A DNA stretch of 16,712 bases from Anaerolineales bacterium (GTDB lineage Bacteria > Chloroflexota > Anaerolineae > Anaerolineales > UBA6663). Location: positions 8,600 to 25,311 of the forward strand of contig JAGOBN010000001.1 in the NCBI GenBank assembly GCA_017999235.1, in the 5' to 3' direction. A program made the translations under genes and the position numbers. The first letter of the stretch is position 1, and each line of letters starts with the position of its first letter. The notes beneath the pieces are model-generated. The model was not told the origin of the DNA and made no database searches. It saw only the letters and a program-made list of their open reading frames with translations. This document shows positions 6,678 to 13,429 of this stretch, one piece after another.

Positions 6678-8060
6678 ATGGACTATTCCGGCCGGCGCGT
6701 CGTGATTCTCGGTCTGGCCCGGCAGGGCGTGGCTTTGGCGCGCTATCTGGCCGAACAGGGCGCGCGGGTGACGGTCAGCGACCGGCAGACGGCCGAGCAG
6801 TTGAGCGGCGCGCTGGCGGCCCTGGCCGGCCAGCCGATCGAGTTTGTGCTCGGCGGCCATCCGGAGAGTTTGCTGGACGAGGCGGATCTGCTGTGCTTGT
6901 CCGGGGGCGTGGACGCCAACCTGCCGCTGGCGGTGGCGGCCCGCCGGCGCGGCCTGCCGCTCAGCAACGACTCGGAGATCTTTCTGGCGGCCTGCCCCAC
7001 GCCGCACACGGTGGGGATCACGGGCAGCGCCGGCAAGACCACCACGACCACCCTGGTCGGGCGCATGCTGGGCGCGGCCGGCGGGCCGGTGTGGGTGGGC
7101 GGCAACATCGGCCACCCGCTGATCGCGGACGTGGGCCGGATGGGGCCGGCTGACCGGGTGGTGCTGGAACTCTCGAGCTTCCAGTTGGAGATCATGACGC
7201 GCAGCCCGCGCGTGGGCGCGCTCTTGAACTTGACGCCCAACCATTTGGACCGGCACGGGACGATGGACGCCTACATTTCCGCCAAGGCGAACCTGCTCCG
7301 GAACCAGGCCGCGGACGGCGTGGCGGTGCTGGGGTGGGATGACGCCCAGACGCGGGCGCTGGCGCCGCTGGCGCGCGGCCAGGTGGCCTGGTTTAGCGGC
7401 GCGGCGGAAGTGGCCGCGGGCGCGTGTCTGCGCGGCGAGCATTTGGTCTGGCGCTGGGCCGGCCGCGAGCACGCTATTTGCACTGTAGCGGAGGTCCAAC
7501 TGCGCGGGCGGCACAACCTTCTGAACGTCCTGGCCGCCGGCGCGGCGGCCGGCGCCGCCCTCAGTTTGGCCGGCGGCGCGCCGGCGGCGATCCTCCCGGC
7601 CCTGCGGGCGGGCGTCCTGGGCTTCACCGGCGTGGAACACCGCTTGGAACTGGTGCGGGAGTGGCAGGGCGTGCGCTGGTACAACGACTCAATCGCGTCC
7701 GCGCCGGAGCGCGTGGCCGCCGCGCTGCGCTCCTTTGATGAGCCGGTGGTGCTGCTGCTGGGCGGGCGGGATAAGAAGCTGCCCTGGGACGAGCTGGCCG
7801 CCCAAATCCGGGGGCGCGTCAAGCACAGTGTCCTGTTTGGCGAGGCCGGCCCGCTGATCGAACGGGCGCTGACCGAGGCCGGCGTGCCGGCCGGGCAATG
7901 GACGCGCTGCGGCCCGCTGCGCGCGGCGGTGGCGGCGGCGGCGCGGCAGGCGGCGCGCGGGGAGGTGGTGCTGCTCTCGCCGGGCTGCACCAGCTTTGAC
8001 GAGTTCAAGGATTTTGCCGAGCGCGGCGAGCGCTTTAAGGAATGGGTCCGGGCGCTGTAA
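6678..8060 (+). CDS. murD: UDP-N-acetylmuramoylalanine--D-glutamate ligase MurD
   Basis: A 460-residue cytoplasmic Mur ligase that adds D-glutamate to UDP-MurNAc-L-Ala. It begins with a nucleotide-fold segment (V-V-I-L-G-L-A-R-Q-G), then the ATP loop G-I-T-G-S-A-G-K-T-T-T-T, L-E-L-S-S-F-Q-L-E, N-L-T-P-N-H-L-D-R-H and the A-K lysine expected to be carbamylated. The third domain ends with L-S-P-G-C-T-S-F-D-E-F-K. The motif usually written N-D-S-K-A-T-N is N-D-S-I-A-S-A-P-E-R at 336-345, followed by G-G-R-D-K-K. The ATG at 6678, two bases after mraY, is preferred to an in-frame start at 6591, since it sits exactly before the nucleotide-binding strand. Confidence 0.95.
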   Translation: MDYSGRRVVILGLARQGVALARYLAEQGARVTVSDRQTAEQLSGALAALAGQPIEFVLGGHPESLLDEADLLCLSGGVDANLPLAVAARRRGLPLSNDSEIFLAACPTPHTVGITGSAGKTTTTTLVGRMLGAAGGPVWVGGNIGHPLIADVGRMGPADRVVLELSSFQLEIMTRSPRVGALLNLTPNHLDRHGTMDAYISAKANLLRNQAADGVAVLGWDDAQTRALAPLARGQVAWFSGAAEVAAGACLRGEHLVWRWAGREHAICTVAEVQLRGRHNLLNVLAAGAAAGAALSLAGGAPAAILPALRAGVLGFTGVEHRLELVREWQGVRWYNDSIASAPERVAAALRSFDEPVVLLLGGRDKKLPWDELAAQIRGRVKHSVLFGEAGPLIERALTEAGVPAGQWTRCGPLRAAVAAAARQAARGEVVLLSPGCTSFDEFKDFAERGERFKEWVRAL

Positions 8061-8093
8061 GACGGCCCGGCTGAGACTTACGCGGAGATCATC

Positions 8094-9368
8094 ATGGCGG
8101 TCGCAGACACTCCCTCCCTCAAACCGGTGCCGAAGAAGACCCACGGACTGCCCTTTGACGTGCCGCTCCTGGCCGCCATCGGCGCGCTGTTGATTTTGGG
8201 CCTGATGATGGTGTACTCCGCCACCTTCGATTGGTCCTACGCCGAGTTCGGCAGCCCGGCCGCCATCTTCATCAAGCAGCTGCAATGGATGGGCCTGGGC
8301 CTGGCGTGTCTGGCGGTGGCGGCGCGCATGGATTACCGCTGGTGGCGGCCGGTGGCGGTGGCGCTGATGGCGCTGACCATTGTGGCGCTGCTGCTGGTGC
8401 TGGCGATTGGCGCCACGCGTTTCAACGCCCAGCGCTCGTTCTTCGGCGGCTCGGTCCAGCCGTCCGAACTGGCCAAGTTCGCCACCATAGTGTATCTGGC
8501 GGTCTGGCTGGCCTCCAAGGGCGATAAGATCCGGAACCTGAGCTACGGCCTGCTGCCGTTTGGCATGATCGTGGGCTTGGTGTTCACCTTGATCCTGCTC
8601 CAGCCGGACCTGTCGGCGGCCGGCACGGTGCTGGTGATTGCGGCCCTGATGTTTTTCGTCGCCGGCGCCGACCTGCTTCAAATGGGGCTGGTGATCCTGG
8701 CCGGCGGCGCGACGGTCGGGTTGTTCATGCAGCTGCCCTTCCAGTTCGCGGTCACTGGCCGGCAGCGCTTGGCGGAATACCTCACCGGCATCGAGGACCT
8801 GACCCGGGCCTCCTGGCACGTCAAGCAGGCCGCCATCGCCTTTGTGAACGGCGGCCTCTTTGGGCGCGGGCTGGGCGAGAGCCACCAGAAGTTTGGGTTT
8901 CTGCCCACCCCGCACACCGACTCGATCTTCGCCATCATCGGTGAGGAGCTGGGGCTGCTGGGGTGTCTGCTGGTCATCGGCTTGTTCGTGGTGGTGGCCT
9001 GGCGCGGGCTCAAGATTGCGGCCCAGGCCAAGGATCCGCTGGGCGCCAGCCTGGCGGCCGGCATCACCAGCTGGGTGATCTTTGAGGCGCTGGTCAATAT
9101 CGCCGTGATGGTGGGCGCTTTCCCGTTCGCCGGCAACGCCCTGCCGTTCATCAGCTACGGCGGCTCGAACCTGGTGATGATGCTGCTGGCGATGGGGGTG
9201 CTGCTGAGCATCTCGCGGCGCAGCGGTGACGACCCGGTGCAGCGCCGGGTGCGCTCGACGGGTTTCTGGCAGACCCCGGCTTCGCCGGGCGGGACGGACA
9301 AGGATGCGGCTTTTGATCTCCGCCGGCGGGACGGGCGGGGGCGTTTATCCCGCCCTGGCCGTCGCTAA
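8094..9368 (+). CDS. ftsW: Lipid II polymerase FtsW (SEDS family)
   Basis: A 424-residue polytopic SEDS-family glycosyltransferase that polymerises lipid II at the septum with FtsI. Seen in order are M-V-Y-S-A-T in the first membrane region, V-Q-P-S-E-L-A-K-F, Q-P-D-L-S-A-A-G-T-V, and the large-loop motif F-L-P-T-P-H-T-D-S-I-F-A with G-E-E-L-G-L. The last motif is L-P-F-I-S-Y-G-G-S-N-L. The Asp of H-T-D (Asp276), proposed as catalytic in SEDS proteins, is kept, but the Glu usually found in L-P-E is Thr272. The ATG at 8094 follows GGAGAT at 8083-8088. The last 65 bases overlap murG, giving an Arg-rich tail. Confidence 0.95.
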   Translation: MAVADTPSLKPVPKKTHGLPFDVPLLAAIGALLILGLMMVYSATFDWSYAEFGSPAAIFIKQLQWMGLGLACLAVAARMDYRWWRPVAVALMALTIVALLLVLAIGATRFNAQRSFFGGSVQPSELAKFATIVYLAVWLASKGDKIRNLSYGLLPFGMIVGLVFTLILLQPDLSAAGTVLVIAALMFFVAGADLLQMGLVILAGGATVGLFMQLPFQFAVTGRQRLAEYLTGIEDLTRASWHVKQAAIAFVNGGLFGRGLGESHQKFGFLPTPHTDSIFAIIGEELGLLGCLLVIGLFVVVAWRGLKIAAQAKDPLGASLAAGITSWVIFEALVNIAVMVGAFPFAGNALPFISYGGSNLVMMLLAMGVLLSISRRSGDDPVQRRVRSTGFWQTPASPGGTDKDAAFDLRRRDGRGRLSRPGRR

Positions 9369-10416
9369 AGCGTGGATGTTGGAGGCCGGCGGCGGGAAGT
9401 CGGCCGTCCCACCTCCCATCCTCTGGCTGGGCACGCGCGCCGGGATGGAAGCCGAACTCATCCCGCGGGCCGGCCTGCCGTTTCAGGCGATTGCGGCGGC
9501 CGGCGTGCATGGCGTGGGGTGGCGGCGGCTGCCCGGCAATCTGTGGGCGCTGCTGCGCGGCGTGCGGGACAGCCTGGCGGTGATCCGGGATTTTCGTCCG
9601 GACGTGGTGCTGGTGACCGGCGGTTTTTTGGCGGTGCCGGCGGCGGCGGCGGCTTGGCTGCGGCGGGTGCCGGTGGTGATCTACCTGCCGGATTTGGAGC
9701 CGGGCTTGGCCCTGCAAGCCGTGGGTTGGCTGGCCGCCCGCATCACGGTGACGGCCGAAGCGGCGCGGCGGTATTTTGACCCCCGCCGGGTGGTGGTGAC
9801 GGGCTACCCGGTGCGGCCGGAACTGGTGCAAGTGGATCGGGCGGCGGCGCTTCAGGCGTTGGGGTTGGCGCCGGGGCGCAAAACGATTTTGGTGACGGGC
9901 GGCAGCCGCGGGGCGCGCAGCCTAAACCGGGCCACCCTGGCGGCGCTGCCGGCGTGGCTGAAGGATTACCAAGTGGTGCATTTGACCGGGCAGTTGGATT
10001 GGCCGGAGGTGGAGCAGGCGGCGGCGGGGCTGCCGGCCGATCTCCGTGCGCGTTACCGGGCCTTCCCGTTCCGGCATGAAATGGGTGACGCCCTGGCCGC
10101 CGCGGACTTGGTGGTCTCACGCGCCGGCGCCTCGGCGCTGGGCGAGTACCCGCTGTTCGGCCTGCCGGCGGTGCTGGTGCCGTACCCGTATGCCTGGCGC
10201 TATCAGAAGGTGAACGCGGATTATCTGGCGGCGCGCGGCGCGGCCGTGCGTTTGGATGACGAGGCGCTGGCCGGCCAGCTGGCGGCGACCGTGGCCGGCC
10301 TGCTGGCTGATGACGAGCGTTTGGCCCGCATGCGGTCAGCGGCGCGGTCGGCGGCGGCGCCAGCAGCCGCCCAGCGGATTGCGCGCGAACTGCGCGCCGT
10401 GGCGGAGGGCGCTTAG
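9304..10416 (+). CDS. murG: Lipid II-forming GlcNAc transferase MurG, divergent acceptor domain
   Basis: A 370-residue two-domain GT-B glycosyltransferase expected at the inner face of the membrane, adding GlcNAc from UDP-GlcNAc to lipid I. The C-terminal donor domain is standard: G-G-S-R-G-A-R-S-L-N, S-R-A-G-A-S-A-L-G-E with Glu281, and Q301/N304 matching the sugar-contacting residues. The N-terminal domain is not. The first loop is G-G-T-G-G-G (Gly13 for His), G-G-Y-x-S-x-P is G-G-F-L-A-V-P at 106-112, and H-E-Q-N is Y-L-P-D at 127-130. The ATG at 9304 places the glycine loop at residue 8. An in-frame start at 9226 would add a tail lying wholly inside ftsW. Family is clear and the cluster position supports the role, but the altered residues are notable. 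Confidence 0.9.
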   Translation: MRLLISAGGTGGGVYPALAVAKAWMLEAGGGKSAVPPPILWLGTRAGMEAELIPRAGLPFQAIAAAGVHGVGWRRLPGNLWALLRGVRDSLAVIRDFRPDVVLVTGGFLAVPAAAAAWLRRVPVVIYLPDLEPGLALQAVGWLAARITVTAEAARRYFDPRRVVVTGYPVRPELVQVDRAAALQALGLAPGRKTILVTGGSRGARSLNRATLAALPAWLKDYQVVHLTGQLDWPEVEQAAAGLPADLRARYRAFPFRHEMGDALAAADLVVSRAGASALGEYPLFGLPAVLVPYPYAWRYQKVNADYLAARGAAVRLDDEALAGQLAATVAGLLADDERLARMRSAARSAAAPAAAQRIARELRAVAEGA

Positions 10417-10418
10417 CC

Positions 10419-10949
10419 ATGATGAGCCTGCCGGCCGTCTTCTGGCTGTTGATCATCATGTTTGGCATCATCGGCGGCTTCCGCGGCTGGGCCAAGGAAA
10501 TGCTGGTGCTGTTCAGCATGGTCCTGTCGCTCTTCCTGATCTACGTCCTGGAGACGTATGTCCCCGGCGTGCAGGGCGCGCTGGCCAGCCAGGAAGGCAG
10601 CATGCAGTTTGTCCTGCGCGCCCTGCTGATCCTGCTGCTGGCGTACTTCGGCTACCAGACGCCCAATATCCCGCTGGCCGCGCTGGGCGGCAAGCTGGCG
10701 CGCGAGAAGCTGCAAGACTGGCTGCTCGGTTCGGTGCTGGGGATGCTCAACGGCTACTTCATCGTCGGGTCGCTGTGGTATTACCTGCACACCGCCCAGT
10801 ATCCGTGGCCGGATCTGATCTCGTCGCCGCCGCCGGACGTGATCACCAATCTGGTGCAGTTCCTGCCGCCCAAGGTGATCGGCAGCCCGCCGTATATTTT
10901 CTTCGCCATCGGGGCGGCGTTTGTGTTTGTGATTATCGTGTTCTTGTAG
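10419..10949 (+). CDS. CvpA-like polytopic membrane protein
   Basis: A 176-residue, strongly hydrophobic protein with about four or five membrane segments (near residues 5-20, 26-44, 64-80, 104-123 and 156-176). Two stretches recall the CvpA family: G-G-F-R-G-W-A-K-E near residue 17, and L-L-G-S-V-L-G-M-L-N-G near residue 103, matching the family's G-x-x-R-G and L-G-x-x-x-G-x-x-x-G patterns. CvpA of Escherichia coli is an inner-membrane protein linked to colicin V export and envelope stress, with no settled molecular role. The gene begins two bases after murG, with a GGAGGG ribosome site inside the end of murG, so it is translated with the cell-wall genes. The exact function is unknown, and a lineage-specific envelope protein is the main alternative. 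Confidence 0.6.
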   Translation: MMSLPAVFWLLIIMFGIIGGFRGWAKEMLVLFSMVLSLFLIYVLETYVPGVQGALASQEGSMQFVLRALLILLLAYFGYQTPNIPLAALGGKLAREKLQDWLLGSVLGMLNGYFIVGSLWYYLHTAQYPWPDLISSPPPDVITNLVQFLPPKVIGSPPYIFFAIGAAFVFVIIVFL

Positions 10950-10988
10950 CGGAGGCGGCCGGACAGCGGGCGAGGGACGGCCGGGCGC

Positions 10989-11009
10989 CGTCGGTCGTCG
11001 GGCGTCGGG
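10989..11009 (+). repeat. Three tandem heptamers before murC
   Basis: CGTCGGT (10989-10995) is followed by two identical CGTCGGG units (10996-11002 and 11003-11009), ending 12 bases before the murC start. The repeat occupies the place where a ribosome site could lie and contains none. It may be a short slippage product or a target for a regulator. Confidence 0.7.
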
Positions 11010-11021
11010 CGGCACAGTGAT

Positions 11022-12404
11022 TTGACCAACAGCGCGCATTTGATTGGCATCGGCGGCGCCGGGATGTCGGCCATCGCCAAAGTCTTGTTGGAGTCCGGCT
11101 GGCGCGTCAGCGGCTCGGATCAGCAGCTTTCGCCGCTGGCCCTGGCGCTGGCGGCGCAGGGCGCCACGGTGTACGCCGGCCACGCGGCCGAGCAGATCGG
11201 GGAGGCGGAGACGATTGTGGTTTCGTCGGCGGTGGCGCCCGACAACGTGGAAGTGCAGGCCGCCCGCGCGCTGGGCCGGCCGGTGCTCAAGCGCGCCGAT
11301 TTCCTGGGCCAGCTGATGACCGGGCGCGTGGGCGTGGCCGTGGCCGGCACGCATGGCAAGACCACCACCACCGGCCTGATCGCGCTGCTGCTGGACCGCG
11401 CCGGCCTGGACCCGACCTTCATCGTCGGCGGGGTGCTGGTGGATTACGGCGTCAACGCTCGCGCCGGCCAGGGCCGGCCGTTTGTGATCGAGGCCGACGA
11501 GTATGACCGCATGTTTCTGGGCCTGACGCCGAGCGTGGCGGTGGTGACGAACGTCGAGCATGATCATCCCGATATTTATCCGACGCTGCGGGAGATGCAA
11601 GAAGCGTTCCGCGCCTTTGTCGAGCGGCTGCCGGCCGACGGGCTGCTGGTGGCCTGCGCCCGGGATGCCTTTGCGCGGCGGCTGGCCGAGGAGCGCCGCG
11701 CCGCCGGCCGCCCGGCCGTGCTCTACGGCCTGCGGCGTGAGGACGATTACCGGGCGGATTCGCTCCAGCCCAACAACGCCGGCGGCTACGACTTTCTGCT
11801 GGTGCGCCACGGGGAGACGCTGGGCCTGACGCGCACCCGGCTGGCCGGCGAACACAATGTGCTCAACGCGCTGGCCGGCCTGGCCGTGGCCGATCATCTG
11901 GGCGTGGACTTCAACGTGGCCCGCAACGCCCTGGCCGAGTACCGCGGCGCCGGCCGGCGGTTTGAAGTGAAGGGTGAGGCGCGCGGCGTGACGGTGGTGG
12001 ACGATTACGCGCACCATCCCACCGAGATCCGGGCCACCCTGGCCGCGGCGCGGCGGCGCTTCGCCGGCCGGCCGCTGTGGGTGATGTTCCAGCCGCACAC
12101 CTACTCGCGCACGCGGGCCTTGCTGGCCGAGTTCGCGGCCGCCTTCGCCGACGCGGACCACGTCATCGTGGTGGATATCTTCCGCTCCCGCGAGGCGCCG
12201 GACCCGACGCTCAGCGCCGAGGCCATCGTCCGGAGCATGCTCCAGGGCGCGAACGCGCCGCGGGAGGCCCGCTACATCCCCACCCTGGCCGGCGCCGCGG
12301 ACGCGCTGGTGGCGGAGTTGAAGTACGGTGATGTGCTGCTGACCCTCGGCGCCGGCGACGGCGACTGGGTGGCGGCCGAGGTGCTGCGGCGGTTGCCCGG
12401 GTGA
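11022..12404 (+). CDS. murC: UDP-N-acetylmuramate--L-alanine ligase MurC
   Basis: A 460-residue cytoplasmic ligase that adds L-alanine to UDP-MurNAc, the first step of stem-peptide assembly. The N-terminal nucleotide-fold loop G-I-G-G-A-G-M-S is at residues 9-16. The ATP loop G-T-H-G-K-T-T-T-T has Lys113. Then come E-A-D-E-Y-D, T-N-V-E-H-D-H-P-D, and D-D-Y-A-H-H-P-T-E-I, diagnostic for MurC, with Q-P-H-T-Y-S-R-T beyond. TTG at 11022 is the only start codon in frame after the upstream stop that keeps the glycine loop; the next ATG lies inside that loop. No clear ribosome site precedes it, so low or regulated initiation is possible. Confidence 0.95.
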   Translation: MTNSAHLIGIGGAGMSAIAKVLLESGWRVSGSDQQLSPLALALAAQGATVYAGHAAEQIGEAETIVVSSAVAPDNVEVQAARALGRPVLKRADFLGQLMTGRVGVAVAGTHGKTTTTGLIALLLDRAGLDPTFIVGGVLVDYGVNARAGQGRPFVIEADEYDRMFLGLTPSVAVVTNVEHDHPDIYPTLREMQEAFRAFVERLPADGLLVACARDAFARRLAEERRAAGRPAVLYGLRREDDYRADSLQPNNAGGYDFLLVRHGETLGLTRTRLAGEHNVLNALAGLAVADHLGVDFNVARNALAEYRGAGRRFEVKGEARGVTVVDDYAHHPTEIRATLAAARRRFAGRPLWVMFQPHTYSRTRALLAEFAAAFADADHVIVVDIFRSREAPDPTLSAEAIVRSMLQGANAPREARYIPTLAGAADALVAELKYGDVLLTLGAGDGDWVAAEVLRRLPG

Positions 12405-12447
12405 CCGGCGCGGGGCGCTGGGCGCGGCCCACGAAAGGAAGGGCGGC

Positions 12448-13404
12448 ATGGCCTTACGATCGCATGTCTCGATGGTGTATATGAACGACAAGGTCAAACT
12501 GCGCGCGGCGTTTGGGGCCCGCCTCAAGGAGAATGAGCCGCTGGCCAAATATACGGCCGCGCGCATCGGCGGGCCGGCCGAATTCCTGGTGACGGCCGAG
12601 AGCGCGGACGAATTGGCCGAGCAGGTGCGCGCCGCGCGGCAGCTGGGTCTGCGGCCGTTTGTGCTGGGCGGCGGCGCCAACATCCTGGTCAGCGATACCG
12701 GCCTGCGCGGCCTGGTGATCCTGAACCGCGCGCGCCGGGTGGAACTGCGGGAGCAGGCCGAGCCGCCGGCTGTCTGGGCCGAAGCCGGCGTTAACCTGGG
12801 CCTGCTGGCCCGGCAGTGCGCGGCCCGCGGCCTGGGCGGGCTGGAATGGGCGGCGTCCGTGCCGGGCACGGTGGGCGGGGCCGTCTATGGCAACGCCGGC
12901 GCGCACGGCGGTGATATCGCCGGGAGCCTGCGCATGGCCGAAATCTTGCATCTGGATGGGACAGTGCGGGCCTGGACGCCGGCCGAACTGGCGTTCGAGT
13001 ATCGCAGCAGCGCTCTCAAACGCCAGAAGGCCGGGTACGTCATTTTGGCGGCGGAGTTCGGGCTGGAGCGCGGCGCGCCGGAAGCCGTGCAGGCGCGCCT
13101 GGAGAGTTTTGTGGAGCACCGCAAACGCACTCAGCCGCCGGGCGCCAGCCTGGGTTCGATGTTCAAAAACCCGCCGGGCGATTACGCCGGCCGTCTGCTG
13201 GAGGCCGCCGGCCTGAAGGGCGCGCGCGTGGGCCAAGCCGAGATCTCGCCCGTGCACGCCAACTTCTTTATCAATCAGGGCGAGGGGCGCGCCGCCGATG
13301 TGTTTGCGCTCATCCATCTGGCGCATGACCGGGTGAAGGAAAAGTTCAACGTGGATTTGGAACTGGAAGTCGAATTGGTGGGCGAATGGGGCGGGCAGTG
13401 CTAG
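12448..13404 (+). CDS. murB: UDP-N-acetylenolpyruvoylglucosamine reductase MurB
   Basis: A 318-residue FAD enzyme that uses NADPH to reduce UDP-GlcNAc-enolpyruvate to UDP-MurNAc. The FAD domain shows I-G-G-P-A-E, L-G-G-G-A-N-I-L-V-S-D and E-W-A-A-S-V-P-G-T-V-G-G with N-A-G-A-H. The substrate part has F-E-Y-R-S-S and G-S-M-F-K-N-P, whose Ser237 matches the proton-donating serine. The C-terminus carries the expected glutamates (L-E-L-E-V-E-L). The size suits the shorter type II form. The start at 12448 is chosen because AAAGGAAGG lies seven bases before it. Internal ATGs at 12472 and 12481 lack such a site. Confidence 0.96.
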   Translation: MALRSHVSMVYMNDKVKLRAAFGARLKENEPLAKYTAARIGGPAEFLVTAESADELAEQVRAARQLGLRPFVLGGGANILVSDTGLRGLVILNRARRVELREQAEPPAVWAEAGVNLGLLARQCAARGLGGLEWAASVPGTVGGAVYGNAGAHGGDIAGSLRMAEILHLDGTVRAWTPAELAFEYRSSALKRQKAGYVILAAEFGLERGAPEAVQARLESFVEHRKRTQPPGASLGSMFKNPPGDYAGRLLEAAGLKGARVGQAEISPVHANFFINQGEGRAADVFALIHLAHDRVKEKFNVDLELEVELVGEWGGQC

Positions 13405-13429
13405 CCGGCCGCCGGCCGCGGTTGATGGC

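Noticed and set aside
9226..9303. Upstream in-frame start for murG
   Set aside because: The 26 added residues are Arg-rich, lie inside ftsW and have no match to MurG N-termini.
10920..10949. T-rich end of the CvpA-like gene as a promoter for murC
   Set aside because: No pair of -35 and -10 hexamers with acceptable spacing could be found; the T bias comes from Phe, Val and Ile codons of the last membrane segment.
10413..12869. Very long open frame on the - strand opposite the CvpA-like gene, murC and murB
   Set aside because: It is a by-product of high G+C codons on the + strand. Its product is rich in Arg, His, Gln and Pro with no recognisable domain, and it lies over well-supported genes.
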